A stretch of 64,000 bases of DNA from Arabidopsis thaliana. Lineage: Eukaryota > Streptophyta > Magnoliopsida > Brassicales > Brassicaceae. Positions within the stretch are counted from its first letter, which is position 1. Every line of letters starts with the position of its first letter. Both the position numbers and the translations under genes were made by a program. The notes under the pieces were generated by a model, which was not told the DNA's origin, made no database searches, and saw nothing but the letters and a program-made list of their open reading frames with translations. Shown here in pieces: positions 23,398-38,926 of this stretch. Where the stretch lies: assembly GCF_000001735.4 (NCBI RefSeq), contig NC_003074.8, positions 18,173,261 through 18,237,260 of the forward strand. The letters are read 5' to 3'.

Positions 23398-23683
23398 GAT
23401 GGTGAAGACGAACACTTGAGATTCACAGATTTGGGAGAAACAAAGTTGCAGAAGTTCGAAGAAGAACGGTTAGGGTTTTTCTTTTTAGAAATCTTAACAC
23501 TAAGGAACCGGTTCGGTTTTAGTCGGTTTATTCCGGTTTGATCATCACTCAAATTTTTTTTCTTTCTTCTGAAAACACAAATAAAAAGCCGTCTTTTTGC
23601 TTCTCTGTTTCTCCGTCGAGTCTCCCGGAGATTTCATAGAATCCAATCGCCTCAAATCGAATCGCTAATCTAGTTGAATCAAG
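23398..23683. promoter_or_regulatory. Shared divergent promoter RPS9M / SRP9
   Basis: Only 286 bases separate the two start codons. A telo-box (TTAGGGTTT at 23470-23478) lies near the S9 side. Telo-boxes are known from promoters of plant ribosomal and translation genes. Co-regulation of the two genes is inferred. Confidence 0.55.
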
Positions 23684-25038
23684 ATGGTTTATATCGCATC
23701 GTGGGACGAATTCGTTGATCGATCTGTTCAGCTTTTTCGAGCTGATCCGGAATCTGTAGGTTAACTATTTTTTTGCTCTCCTCTTTCGATTTCACTATTT
23801 ACGGTTGATTTTGAGATATTTGGATTGATTTATGGTAATTGAACATAGTTCCTCGATTTTTGTACTGGGAATTTTGGTAACCTTGATAATTGATTTGAAT
23901 CAAGTCGTGTTGGTCGCAATCTAATGTTTCAATTGTTGTGGTGCAGACTCGGTATGTGATGAAGTATAGACACTGTGACGGCAAGTTGGTTCTTAAGGTT
24001 ACTGATAACAAAGAGGTAATTTGACTGTGTCTAGTTTCTCTATGATCACTGCTTCTTTTGAGTTTATCTTATATAATAGTATGGAATTCAATATTTGCTA
24101 TTGAAGTTGATATCTGATTCGTCGAGGTTTGATGGTATGATGCTTGGTTTGGAGAATGTAATTTAGGGTTCCATGATGATTGATTACTAGAGATATTGGT
24201 TTTTAGTTGAGTTTTCATCGTACCTTGTCGTAGTTATGTGGTTACTTTTGTTTTGGCTTGGTCAATGTGATTGCTAATAGGTTATGTTTTCGTACGTCTT
24301 GATGAATTTAACATGTCTTGCATGGCGATGTGTTAGATAAGCAGATCTAGTCCTCTCTTCAGAGCAATAGTTCTTGGTGGAGGTTGAAGTGTGATACTTT
24401 AGAACTCTTTAAGCTGGGCTGAGTTTTGATGTAAATCATTGTATCAACTTCTGTGGTTAACTAGATGTCCTTGTTGTAGTCTTCTTGTTTTCATTCTTGT
24501 CCATTCTTATTATGTGAAGTATATATATGATAGATTTATTTCTACTTTTCCTTTAACTTAGTGTCTCAAGTTCAAGACAGACCAAGCACAAGAAGCGAAG
24601 AAGATGGAGAAACTGAATAACATATTTTTCACCCTCATGGCCAGAGGACCTGATGGTAAAAATTTCATTTTCTGCATATCTAACTTAAAGAAAGAACATG
24701 CATCATCTATCTCTTAGTGTTTGAGAAAAAAACCTCCTTTGTTTTATTGAGCTATGAGGTTATTTCTATTATGAGACAATGTATCACATCGTCACCGGCT
24801 ATTATTTTCTCAAAACATCGCTTTTCTCCTACCAATCTTGAAAGAATGGAACTTGAATGTGCATCATCTCACAACCTTTAAAAGGAAAGCTCCTTTTGTG
24901 CTGTGTAACATTGGGTGTATTATAGCTTACTTTGTTTATTTATGTTGGTTGTATAATGCAGTCGATCTCTCAGAAGTCACCGGGAAAGAACAGATGGAGA
25001 CACAGCCTGCCAAGAAAGGAAGAGGAAGGAAGCAATAA
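23684..25038 (+). CDS. SRP9: Signal recognition particle 9 kDa subunit
   Basis: 103 residues from exons 23684-23755, 23947-24015, 24562-24655 and 24962-25038. It begins MVYIASWDEFVDRSVQLFRA and continues TRYVMKYRHCDGKLVLKVTD and CLKFKTDQAQEAKKMEKLNN, the conserved SRP9 fold. In eukaryotes SRP9 pairs with SRP14 on the SRP RNA Alu domain and slows elongation while the nascent chain is targeted to the ER. The C-terminus is a basic tail (KKGRGRKQ) suited to RNA contact. Full family length, no defects. Likely At3g49100 (memory). Confidence 0.94.
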
Positions 25039-25302
25039 GTCTCAAGATTTGTTTTCCGTTTGTCTTGGTATCAAGATTTTGATCCATTTTTGTTTGATAT
25101 TTTGAGATGGTAGGGTTGTCAAGATTCGTTCTAAAGCTTACGACTTTTTTTTACACTTTGATCGATTAATCACTTTTGGATTAGCCTAAACCCAAAAGCT
25201 AACCTTTTTAACTTGGATTTTGAAAGTTGGCCAACTCCTTATAGCTTGATTAGTAAGAAGACTAAAGATAGTCTTTGAAAAGAGAAAAACACCTGGTCAA
25301 TT

Positions 25303-25557
25303 ATGATGGAGACAGAGAAGAAAAACGAGATGATTTTCTTAACCGATGATCTATCAGCAAATATCATATCGAGATTACCGCAAAGAATCATCACCACTTC
25401 CAAACTAGTTTGCAAGCAATGGAAATCACTCGCTGATTCTCCGTATTCCAGCCAAAGTACCATCAAAACTCGCATTCATGACTGTCATGTACACACACTC
25501 ACAAGAAGAGGTCATGGGTTACTATGCACGCAAGATTTGGGGACTTCCACAAAATAA
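25303..25557 (+). pseudogene. Truncated F-box fragment
   Basis: An 84-codon frame begins MMETEKKNEMIFLTDDLSAN. It carries an F-box-like core (NIISRLPQRIITTSKLVCKQ, then WKSLADSP) of the type that precedes FBA or Kelch domains. It ends after TLTRRGHGLLCTQDLGTSTK, with no associated interaction domain downstream in any frame I can follow. It could be expressed as an F-box-only peptide, but truncation of a larger F-box gene is more likely. Confidence 0.55.
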
Positions 25558-27352
25558 ATTAAGTATATTTAGAAATGTAAGAATTGTGGGACCCACTGGT
25601 AGGGGCGGTTGGGGCGATACAATACGATTCGAGAATAATATCAGACCTTAGAACTTAAGCTTTAGTTGACACCCTACATACAAATACATTTTGTGTCACA
25701 ACGTTAGTGCAAAATATAATATTAAATCTGGTATCTATCTTATACATTTTGAACATAAGAGAAAGCACGTAGGAACATCCATTGATTGTTATATGAAGCA
25801 ATATGGTATTTCATGGGGAAAAAGCTTAAGAAGAGATCAAAATCATGGCATTTGATTCAAGGAAGAGTCTTAATTAATCAAAGAACTAATGACGAGAGAT
25901 CACTCTTTTCCTTTTCCTTTCCCTATCGTCATGTGATTCCTAAACCTCTCGAGGGTCGTAGAAGTTTTCTACAAAGAGACTGACATTTTCACACATCCTG
26001 AGTTGATGAAACATCACGTTGTTTCTTAATTCCTTAACAATACATCTCTTTTGATCAGAACTATACGACTATGCAAGTTCTTTTTTTAGTTTCTCCGTTT
26101 AATCTTTTATGTTGTGTGGAAATAAGCGGTTTTCTTATGTGACAATGTGCGTTTTTTTTTGTCTGTTTCGAATCCTCAATATGACGAAGATTAATACATT
26201 TATGGTTGTGTTTCTTTTGTGTTGTATAAATATGTGTTTGTTTTATTTTCAATAATAAGCTTGGTTTGGTTTCCATTGTTTGAATTTATTGGGTATACAT
26301 ATTAGACCAATTAGAATTCCACTTGTAAATGCATATTCTGGAACAATAATGTTGACTATACTAATAATTTTTTCTTGGGTCTAAAACATTTAGTATACTT
26401 TTCTTGAATTTTATGTAAAGTTATTCTGTTTTTAGGACTTTTATCCTCACTGAATTATGTTGTGTTAAAGTAGTAGCTTATATGGTCACATATCTCACAC
26501 GTGTTTCCATTTTTTTTCTATCTAAGTTTTCGGTTTTTACATTGTATACAAAAATAAATGGCATGCCTTGGGCCTTGGCCACTGATTCACATGATCACGT
26601 AGAGTTTGTGTGTGATTCAAATCCTAGATGAGAAGATCATCCAATTGATCTAAGATGTGTCTTTCTTATATCACACGTTTTATTTTAATAATACTCTTCA
26701 GTTGGGTTTGATTCCATTTATGATTTATCTATGAAAACAGAATATGTCCTCATGCTGATTATTTCGTTTGTGGTTGCATTTTACCATCTGTAGTTTTTTT
26801 TGTTTACTGACAAACAACTAAGATTTTATGAATTCATTTGATGATAAATAGTTAATCAAATATATTATTATGAGTGACTCGATGGCGAAAGCTGGTATTA
26901 TCTTATGGCTGCTAAAGTCTACTTTTAGAAGAAGAAAAAAAAAGGGTCTGTTGCATTACCCTGTTGTTGCGACTCTCCTACAATAACTCTCACGTGGCCC
27001 GTTTCTTGGTTTTTGCCCTATTTTCACAAAAGTAAACAGAGATTTTCACTAGCAAATTGGGCCCAATTGGAGACAACTTCATGTGGTTTGAATCGTATAT
27101 TTCAGATAGATTAGACATCTAGTCTTCTTTGATGTGCGGTGAGGATCTTAAGTCGCTATAACGTTGTGAAAAAAGAAAAGAAAAAGTCACTATAACATAG
27201 ATCGCAACTAAACAAATAAAGGACACTATACATGTACGTAATAATATTCATTTATTTTCAACGACAATGTTCCCTAGGGTGGTAACCCAAGTATTTTTCA
27301 TAGATATTATACTTCTAGCGAAAAGCCATCAATTGAGAAAAAAGGCCTCCAC
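25558..27352. other. Intergenic: distal promoter of the first peroxidase, start of the duplicated unit
   Basis: From about 26235 onward the sequence is alignable to 31870 onward (TTCAATAATAA, then TGGTTT or TAGTTT, then CCATTGTTTGAATT). This marks the left end of the tandem peroxidase duplication. Shared blocks include TGGCTGCTAAAGTCTACTTT near 26905 (CGGCTGCTAAAGTCTACTTT near 32555) and GCGGTGAGGAT near 27136 and 32831. The short frame at 25786-25983 shows no family features. No gene assigned. Confidence 0.55.
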
Positions 27353-27353
27353 G

Positions 27354-27376
27354 TTTGACCCGTTTTGCCTATAAAA
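27354..27376 (+). promoter_or_regulatory. W-box-like motif and TATA box of the first peroxidase gene
   Basis: TTTGACC at 27354-27360 contains the WRKY core TTGAC. TATAAAA at 27370-27376 lies 77 bases upstream of the ATG. The block TTTGACCCGTTTTGCCTATA is identical in the second peroxidase promoter at 34459-34478, supporting function. Defence/wound responsiveness through WRKY factors is inference. Confidence 0.65.
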
Positions 27377-27452
27377 GGATTCTTTAAGATATGGACCTTA
27401 CTCATCTTCTCCGTTAAACCCATTTAAATAGTTTTCATTGTCCTTGTGAAAA

Positions 27453-29631
<2,179 letters not shown>

Positions 29632-31077
29632 GAATAGTTGACTCAATATCTGGCGACCAGACTATATGTTAAGATAAATAAGCGGGATCTCAAGTTGTTA
29701 CTTGAGCAGGAGCAGATTGTATTGGTGTTTATAGTATCCAAGTAGTTCTCTGTTTTTTTTTTATATTGGCCTTTGATAGCGTTTTGTTAATCGGTCTAAG
29801 CTTCTATGGTTTTGGACTGTTTTATCCTAATAAATATGACAAGATAAAACGTTTATGTTATTTGAAAATATTTTGTCCTACGTTTCCATTTCTCTAGTGA
29901 TGTATATAAAAGAAGAATGTGTGATCTAGCAAAATTGAAATATGAATATGGTTCAAGATTGTCGTGATACATAGTCAGATATATAAAGAATAAAACGTAT
30001 CTAACTTTGTGGCCTTGCATTGATTTATGATACGTAAAAAAAGGACGCGACAAATATGAGCCTGGCGAGTCTCTCCGAACACACAATAATTCTGGTGGAA
30101 CGAGAAGCGATTCATAGGGTTATCAAGAGGTCTAATTTCAAGCTGAGAGGCCTTTATGAAGATTAAATTAAGATCAGTTGAGAAACTCAAGCATTGGAGG
30201 GGAGAGGATGCGGCTAGAAACTTAGATATGGAAGCTTCATAAATACTTAACTGATGAGAAAGATGAATCGCGTAAGTTACAAATGGAGCTTGCTGGAATT
30301 TAGAAGAGTCTATGTGTGTTCAAAAATGATAATCACAAAGTTTATTATGTATGTAGCAAAGCTTAAAAAGAAACTTGTAGCTGAAAAGAAAAAAACCTAA
30401 GCTGTTCAAAGAATGAACTTTTGGAGAACTTGAATAAAACAAGGATTCTCAATGGTGTAACAAATAATCCATATAAATTTTTTGAGCATATAGAGGCGAG
30501 AGAAGAAGAGTATTGGTACGAGTTATAACAAAGAAGCTAATTAAGTACATCTAGATCAAATATTGTATTTGGTAGAAATGCATAACATAAAAAAAAAAAC
30601 TCACGACTAACATGTCAAAAGGAACATGCGCACAATTTTAATAGGGAAAAGAAGAATTTGGTTCTGGATACTACGGAAGTTCATCAAAAATCATTTTGTA
30701 GGTGAAACAAGTGAACTTTATATGAATTTATTTATAGAAAAGAAAACGTAATTGAAACCCATTAACCTATGATACAATTGTGTCCAATAATAATTTGAAA
30801 TTAAAATCCTAATTAAATAGAAACTAAAACAGACAAATACGTTACTTAGCTTGAACCAATTAAACAGATGTCTAGACAAGTACGTTACTTGACCCATTTA
30901 TTCCCAAGTTTGAATCACCATTCAAAAAATGTTACAAAGACAAACGTTTTCTCCAATGTAATGGAGTATTCTGCTGAGGATTTTGTGTATGTAGTCCCCT
31001 AACTACATAACTAAAGATGGATTGAAGAAGGGTAAAAGAAGAACATACAATTTCTAAGGATGGTCACATTGGGCTAG
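29632..31077. other. Intergenic region downstream of the first peroxidase
   Basis: AT-rich. Bases about 30110-30560 contain broken coding-like stretches on the plus strand (KLRSVEKLKHWRGEDAARNL, KYLTDEKDESRKLQMELAG) with stops between them, which may be a decayed coiled-coil gene. No intact frame. Confidence 0.4.
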
Positions 31078-31340
31078 AAGCTTTTGTTGTTTGCCCAAAA
31101 AAAAATAGTAAAGCTTCCTTTAGGTTAATGTGAGTAGTTTTATAAGCATGACAAGATTTTTCTAGGCTGGCATATATATGCTTTAGACATCCAAGAGGTA
31201 CAAACTATGTATATCTCTAAAGAAATATATATCTCCATGCCTATAAAACCATCTCACATTAACCTCAAAGGAAGTCTTGCTATCTTTTTTAGTTCCTTAA
31301 GGATAATGGTACCCAAATAATTGGCAAACAACAAAAGCTT
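31078..31340 (+). ncRNA. Candidate inverted-repeat (hairpin) RNA locus between the peroxidase genes
   Basis: AAGCTTTTGTTGTTTGCC at 31078-31095 is perfectly complementary to GGCAAACAACAAAAGCTT at 31323-31340. Inside, 31114-31150 pairs with 31236-31274 over most of about 37 positions, including AGGTTAATGTGAG against CTCACATTAACCT. The loop is 85 nt (31151-31235), and a larger unpaired stretch lies on the 3' side (31275-31322). This could be a young MIRNA or siRNA hairpin, or a foldback transposon. I cannot match the arms to a known miRNA. Orientation is arbitrary. Confidence 0.4.
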
Positions 31341-34300
31341 TTAATCTAATGTTCCTTGCGAATGTACCTCAGAATCATTTTATATCGTCATGCATGTATT
31401 AGCAACGAATTAGCAATATTCGAAAGATTTGATATCAAATAACACTAAATCAATTCTAACATCTGAAGGCTTGACAACTATCTTATTTGCCACTCATTTG
31501 TGATGAGTGACAAGATTGTAATGATCCTAACAACCTCACACTCTCGTTATATATCGCAAAATTGTCACAGCCGTTTTCGATGCACATGATCCGACAACCA
31601 TTTTGGTTGTAATGATCCTGAAAACCTTCACACTCTCATTACATAACGTCGCAAATTTACTATACAACCATTTCTTGACAAACAAATCGGTCACTAGCTA
31701 TTCTTCTGTTTTTTTTATTTTTCTTGTAATATTTATATATATAACGAGTGTGACTTGGGCTTTGACAATGTTAGTATAGCTTTAAAACGGGGGAAAAAAA
31801 AATACTAGAACATTAAGTTTTGAGGGTGCAAATATGTAACATATGTGTTGTAGAAATACTTTTTAAAATTTCAATAATAACCTTGGTTTAGTTTCCATTG
31901 TTTGAATTGGTATTCATATCTGACTACCGTAGAATTCAATTTGTTAGTGCAGAATCTGAAACAGAAATTGTGTTGTCTGTATATTCTTTTTTTGGGCTCT
32001 CAAATATTTCGTGTATTTTTGTGGAATTTTATATAAAGTTGGTGTCTTTTTTAGGACTTTTCGTTGCATTCAATTATGTTGAATGTGTAAAAGTAGTGGC
32101 TTTCCTTGGTCACATTTATCAAACGTGTTTTCGCCTTTCTTTAATTTTCCGTGTTCAAGTGAATTCTAGCTAACTTTTCGGTTTTACGTTGTATGAAAAT
32201 AATTGGCTGTCGTCGGTCACATGATCACATAGAGTTTATTTGATTCAAATCCATTTAATATATGCTGTATCTTTAATGCATACATAGAGATATATTATTA
32301 TACGTTATCTTTTAATAGGACATTATATTTTGTTTATATGAAAGAAAAGAATGTACTGTATATGCAGTTATATTATGCTGGTTTATGTCAAAGATAGAAG
32401 TTAACGCAAATTAATTTCTTTATTTCAATTGTGTTTTGCGTTACGATCTGTTTTTTTTTTTTTTGGACAAATGACTTAAGATTTTATTACTTCATTTGAT
32501 ATTAATAAATTAGTATGGGTGATGCAAACGACTTGAAGGCTAGGGTTGGTACCACGGCTGCTAAAGTCTACTTTTGGTTGGATCTGTGGTCGGAAGATCT
32601 TGACGTGATCACTTCTATAATTGAGGATTGTGTGTTGCTGCTACTCTCCTCTCACGATAACTCACGTGGCCTTTTTCTTGTTTTTCTTTCTTCATATTTT
32701 CACAAAACAAAATAGTCAGAGATCTTGAGAGATTTTTTCAGAAGCATATTGGGCCCAAATGTGGACAATTTCATGTGGTTGAATTGTTAAATTTCAGATA
32801 GATTAGACAACTAATCTTGTTGACGTGCATGCGGTGAGGATATTAAGTCGCTATACGTCATATACGTGTATACTTAAAATCTCGTTTGATATTTCTTTCT
32901 TTTGTTTTTATCTTCAACGACAATTATTGCCTCAGGCATGTCAGCAGAAAACGACACCGTTCATATTCGATCTCGTTATTAATATGTTTTTGAAGCAAAA
33001 TATCATTATTAGCTATGGAGTTTCTGCAGTAGCCTAACCGGAAGTCTCAAAAAGATAACGTTTATGCCGGTTATAATTAAATCCGATAAGGCGATAAATA
33101 AGTGAACCCGTAAAGTCTAAAATTTTCACATATATATGAACAAAGAAATAGTCTATAGATCTCCATGCATTCTTGTACAAACATATTTAATTTTTTATTT
33201 TATTTTCTTTATATAAGAGTTGGTGTATGAAACTTTACATTTTGTAAATACTAACATTACATCATAATGTCAGAACCAATAATTCTAGTGGAATGATATA
33301 ATCTCCACTTTAAATTCTTATGTCTTTATCCAAAGAGATCATGAGGAACTTGAGCAAAGGAAGAGGGCACCGTTTAGTAGTATAGGTGAATAACGTGGCG
33401 GACACGAGGCTGGTCTCATTTTCAAATAAAGAGAGATAGAGAGAAAATGGAAGGAAAAAAAAGCTATTGGCGATGTTGATATTTGTTCGTCTTTTAGTGG
33501 AGACGACCAAGAGATTTTGAAAGGTCGTCGAGGAGTTAGTTTATTATCTTACAATTATTATGGATTTCTTCTGACTAAAGTTTTAGTGCAATAGTTTTCT
33601 GAGTTATTATATATTTTTCGAAATTCATCCAAAGGCTAAAACTTTGTAAGGTATTCTGAGTCTATTACGCTAGAAATAGACACGCTTACGTTTTTAAGTC
33701 ATTTTAATCTGATATATATATATATATATATATACTACAATTTTATAACCAATTATCTTTGTTTCAGACAATTTATATAAATTCATATAAACTATCAGAA
33801 ATAAAGAGACAATTGGCTGTAAAATTGTATTATTTTGCATCTATGAAATTTTTATTTCTCTTTATCAAAATTGAAGACGAGTTGAAATTCTATTTCTTTT
33901 TTAAAAAAATTTATATATGGGAGTGTCAAAAAATAATTTTCCTTTGTAAGAGAATATTCGTATTTGGACGAGTCTTGATTTGTGTTTTCCGTTAGCGTTC
34001 CACATTAGTTGTAAAGAGCGAGAAAGATTTAAGTGATAATTAAAAAGACAAGATATGCATTTTGAATATACTCTAGATATTAATCTTAAGCATTTTTCAT
34101 ATTGGTTATATTTTATGGTCGAATTTTGACATCCGAAAAATACATCCCTTATTCTTCAATTTATATTGAATACTTAAGTTTTTGATAGTAAATATGTATA
34201 AATAAATTTTAAACAATTGTCAAAAAGACATTATAACTTATACGGTTATAGTTGTTAAAAAAAAAACTTATACGGTTATACCAATAGATAAACTGACATT

Positions 34301-34458
34301 TTAGATTTGAGTTTTTTTTTTTTTTACTTTCCATGTAGATAGCGTGGAATAATACCTCATTTATATGTATCGTTAGTTGAAATAATTGACAAAAGGAAAC
34401 TATTCGTTTGCTGTTCTAGATAAAAGCCTTTAATTGAGAAAAAGAAAATGCCTCCAGC
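31341..34458. other. Intergenic: duplicated peroxidase upstream region plus extra insertion
   Basis: Bases 31870-32930 are alignable with 26235-27280. Bases about 32935-34410 have no counterpart upstream of the first peroxidase and look like an insertion, or sequence lost from the first copy. They contain an (AT)n run at 33712-33734 and no recognised transposase. The frame at 32515-32715 reads MGDANDLKARVGTTAAKVYF but is not conserved in the paralogous unit, so I do not call it. Confidence 0.5.
33712..33734. repeat. (AT)n microsatellite
   Basis: Uninterrupted AT dinucleotides over 23 bases. Likely length-polymorphic. Confidence 0.9.
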
Positions 34459-34481
34459 TTTGACCCGTTTTGCCTATAAAA
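34459..34481 (+). promoter_or_regulatory. W-box-like motif and TATA box of the second peroxidase gene
   Basis: TTTGACC at 34459-34465 and TATAAAA at 34475-34481, 78 bases before the ATG. Block identical to that of the first peroxidase gene, in the same arrangement. Confidence 0.65.
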
Positions 34482-34522
34482 GGATTCTCTAAGATATGGA
34501 CTTTCCTCATCTTCTCGGGTAA

Positions 34523-36781
<2,259 letters not shown>

Positions 36782-36910
36782 GAATTGTTTACCCAATATG
36801 TGGCTACAAGAATACATATATATTAATGAATAAAACTCTCAAGACGTTTACTTGAGAACATTTATTTTAGTTCTCTCCTTTTCTAGAAGTGTATATACGC
36901 CACCACTAGG

Positions 36911-38448
36911 TGTCTCTCACTCAAGGAGAAGCAGATTTGTATTATTAAGCTCATTGCGCAGTTTGTGGCGGGGTATGGGAAGGTGTTTCAACGGGATTTG
37001 AAGGCGATAATTGTTAAGAGCCATGAGCAGTTTGACTTTTTGAAGCCAACTAATAGCAACTTCGGTCTTTTTAATGCCCTTGTTACTTCGTATTCACGAG
37101 TATTAAAACATTCCAAGGGTTCTCCCTCCTTTCTTGATCGTATTTTCGACCATCTTCGATTGGAGAAGCTGGAGGAGGGAAGGGATACGGTTATGGTTGA
37201 TTTGTTTGACTTTGTTGGAGGAGGGAGTAGAGACTGCTGCGATCGATTAACATGCTTTTGTGAGTGGTGTTGACCGTTTTTCTCACATTGCTGATGAAGA
37301 TTATTCTGCTGCCATGCCACCACCTGAACGCCTTTCGGTGATGATCATGAACCGAGTAGCACAAACACAGCCTGATATGGTTTTGCAGCTTCCACTGGGA
37401 TCTCAGCTTACTAGTGAATATAAAGTGTAGGTGATTCTTTTAGGTCTCCTACTCTAAAAAGACTAACATTAAGAGTCCCTGCAAAGGGGATTACACTCAA
37501 GGAGCTTGGTGTTATGAAGCTGACAGCGCAGTCTTCGGTGCGATATGGGTTTGATTTTTGGTGTGGTTTATGGAAGAGAGTGTATATGAACCCATTGTTT
37601 CAGTTCTTGAATCCTTCCGATAGCCGTTCCGATTTTTACAATGGGTTTACTGCTGCGTATTCCAGAGTGTTAAAGCCTTCTAAAAAGCTGAAGAAGTTTG
37701 ATGCTTGTACGGCGACCGTGCTTGAGGGGTTTTTCCACCGTCTTCACCTGTTTAAGCTGGAAGAGGGAGTGGAAACTGCTATGATTGATTTGCATGGTTT
37801 TGTGTATGGAGTTGACTGTTTTGCTCACATGGCAGATGACAACTATTCTGCTATCATGGATCCACCCGAACGGCCTTCGATGATGATTAACCAGCTAACA
37901 CAAATCCAACGTAATGCTCCAGCTCCTCATGAGAAGTGTCTAAAACGTAGCTATAATTTTCCTTATGCATTTGGTGGCGGGATCTCACTCAAAGAGCTTG
38001 GTATTATGAAGTTCACAGCTCTGTTTGTGGCGTGTTACGGGATGCATTTTTTTTGAGATTTGATGAAGAAAGTTGTTATGAAACCTCAGTTTAAGTTCAT
38101 GGAGCCAACAAATAGCGTGTTCGGTTTATATAATGTTGTTGTTGATGCGTATTCTAGAGTAGTAAAGCCTTCTGATGATGCTTGTACGGAGACCGTTCTT
38201 GTGGATTTTTTCCGCTGTCTTCGATTTGAGAAGCTGTGATTTGATTTGCATGCTTTATGCGGCTTCCACTGGAATATCAGCGTATGTATCCTCCTTATCT
38301 TTATAGTTATGGTCAGTCTGCAGACGCTTCAATGGGGATGATGCAAACTGCACGACCAGAGGAACCAGAGGCAAAGAGACAAAAGTTTGACGAGTCAGCT
38401 CTTAATCCAGAAGGGGCTGTTCGAAGGCGTCACAGTCGATGGCAATAA
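36911..38448 (+). pseudogene. SF3A1-derived array of SURP (SWAP) modules, largely decayed
   Basis: Three successive SURP-domain copies resemble the second SURP region of splicing factor SF3A1. Copy 1 (36911-37430) starts LSLKEKQICIIKLIAQFVAG, then FDFLKPTNSNFGLFNALVTS. It shifts frame near 37220 and has a TAA inside ETAAID*HAFVSGVD, then continues to PLGSQLTSEYKV and a stop. Copy 2 (about 37451-38000) is open. Copy 3 (about 37980-38240) breaks at an eight-T run near 38047. A tail at 38257-38448 encodes EEPEAKRQKFDESALNPEG, which I recall as a C-terminal motif of plant SF3A1 before its ubiquitin-like domain. That domain is missing here. The locus is probably At3g49130 (annotated SWAP/surp from memory). 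Confidence 0.75.
37514..38056 (+). CDS. SURP-domain protein (open middle copy)
   Basis: An open frame of 180 codons beginning MKLTAQSSVRYGFDFWCGLW at 37514. It contains the SURP core (LNPSDSRSDFYNGFTAAYSR) and a downstream segment EEGVETAMIDLHGFVYGVDC similar to SF3A1 between SURP2 and the Pro-rich region. The similarity extends upstream of the ATG (GITLKELGV), so the start is probably not the original one. It ends in the truncated beginning of copy 3 (MKFTALFVACYGMHFF). If expressed it could bind splicing partners, but loss of flanking modules argues for decay. Confidence 0.55.
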   Translation: MKLTAQSSVRYGFDFWCGLWKRVYMNPLFQFLNPSDSRSDFYNGFTAAYSRVLKPSKKLKKFDACTATVLEGFFHRLHLFKLEEGVETAMIDLHGFVYGVDCFAHMADDNYSAIMDPPERPSMMINQLTQIQRNAPAPHEKCLKRSYNFPYAFGGGISLKELGIMKFTALFVACYGMHFF

Positions 38449-38926
38449 GAAAGGTTTATTGACTTCCATTCAAACAAGAAATTGTCACAGAGTTTCGATT
38501 GTTTGTTTGTATTAGCTCTTTTGCTTAACACTTGCATGTTATAAGAATGCGTTTTCATTCATAAAGAAACAACAGTTATTTGTGTTATAGTTAGAATTCC
38601 TTTGTAAGTTATACGAAAAAAACATTAACTCAAACAGAAGATAACCCACAAACTTGAAACCAATAATGGGTTGGAACTTCAATGCCCAATTTGTGCAGAG
38701 TAACCCACAAACTTGAAACCAATATTTAACACGAAATTACAGCGTTCAAAAATCAATTGAAAAATTGCTTGAAGTCACTGATCTTACTCTTTTGCTTAGA
38801 TCTCCAAGAACTTGTTCATATTTGTTCCAGAAACATATGCATTGCTTGTTTGGATTTTGGTTCATGGAACTGTTCTCTGCAGCTTCACAGAAGATTACTA
38901 CAGCGTCAACATTCCCTCTGACTTGT
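38449..38926. other. Intergenic spacer between convergent genes
   Basis: Holds the 3' flanks of the SURP locus (plus strand) and the DUF2470-like gene (minus strand). A 26-base direct repeat of AACCCACAAACTTGAAACCA type occurs at about 38644 and 38702. The frame at 38812-39045 overlaps the last exon of the minus-strand gene and is not called. Confidence 0.4.

Noticed and set aside
24838-25038. Frame beginning MKEWNLNVHHLTTFKR
   Set aside because: Its first part is SRP9 intron 3; only 24962-25038 is exon.
25786-25983. 65-codon frame beginning MLYEAIWYFMGKKL
   Set aside because: No family motif, no splice context, and not retained in the duplicated peroxidase unit.
32515-32715. 66-codon frame MGDANDLKARVGTTAAKVYF
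   Set aside because: The paralogous region near 26870 does not keep this frame, so coding is unlikely.
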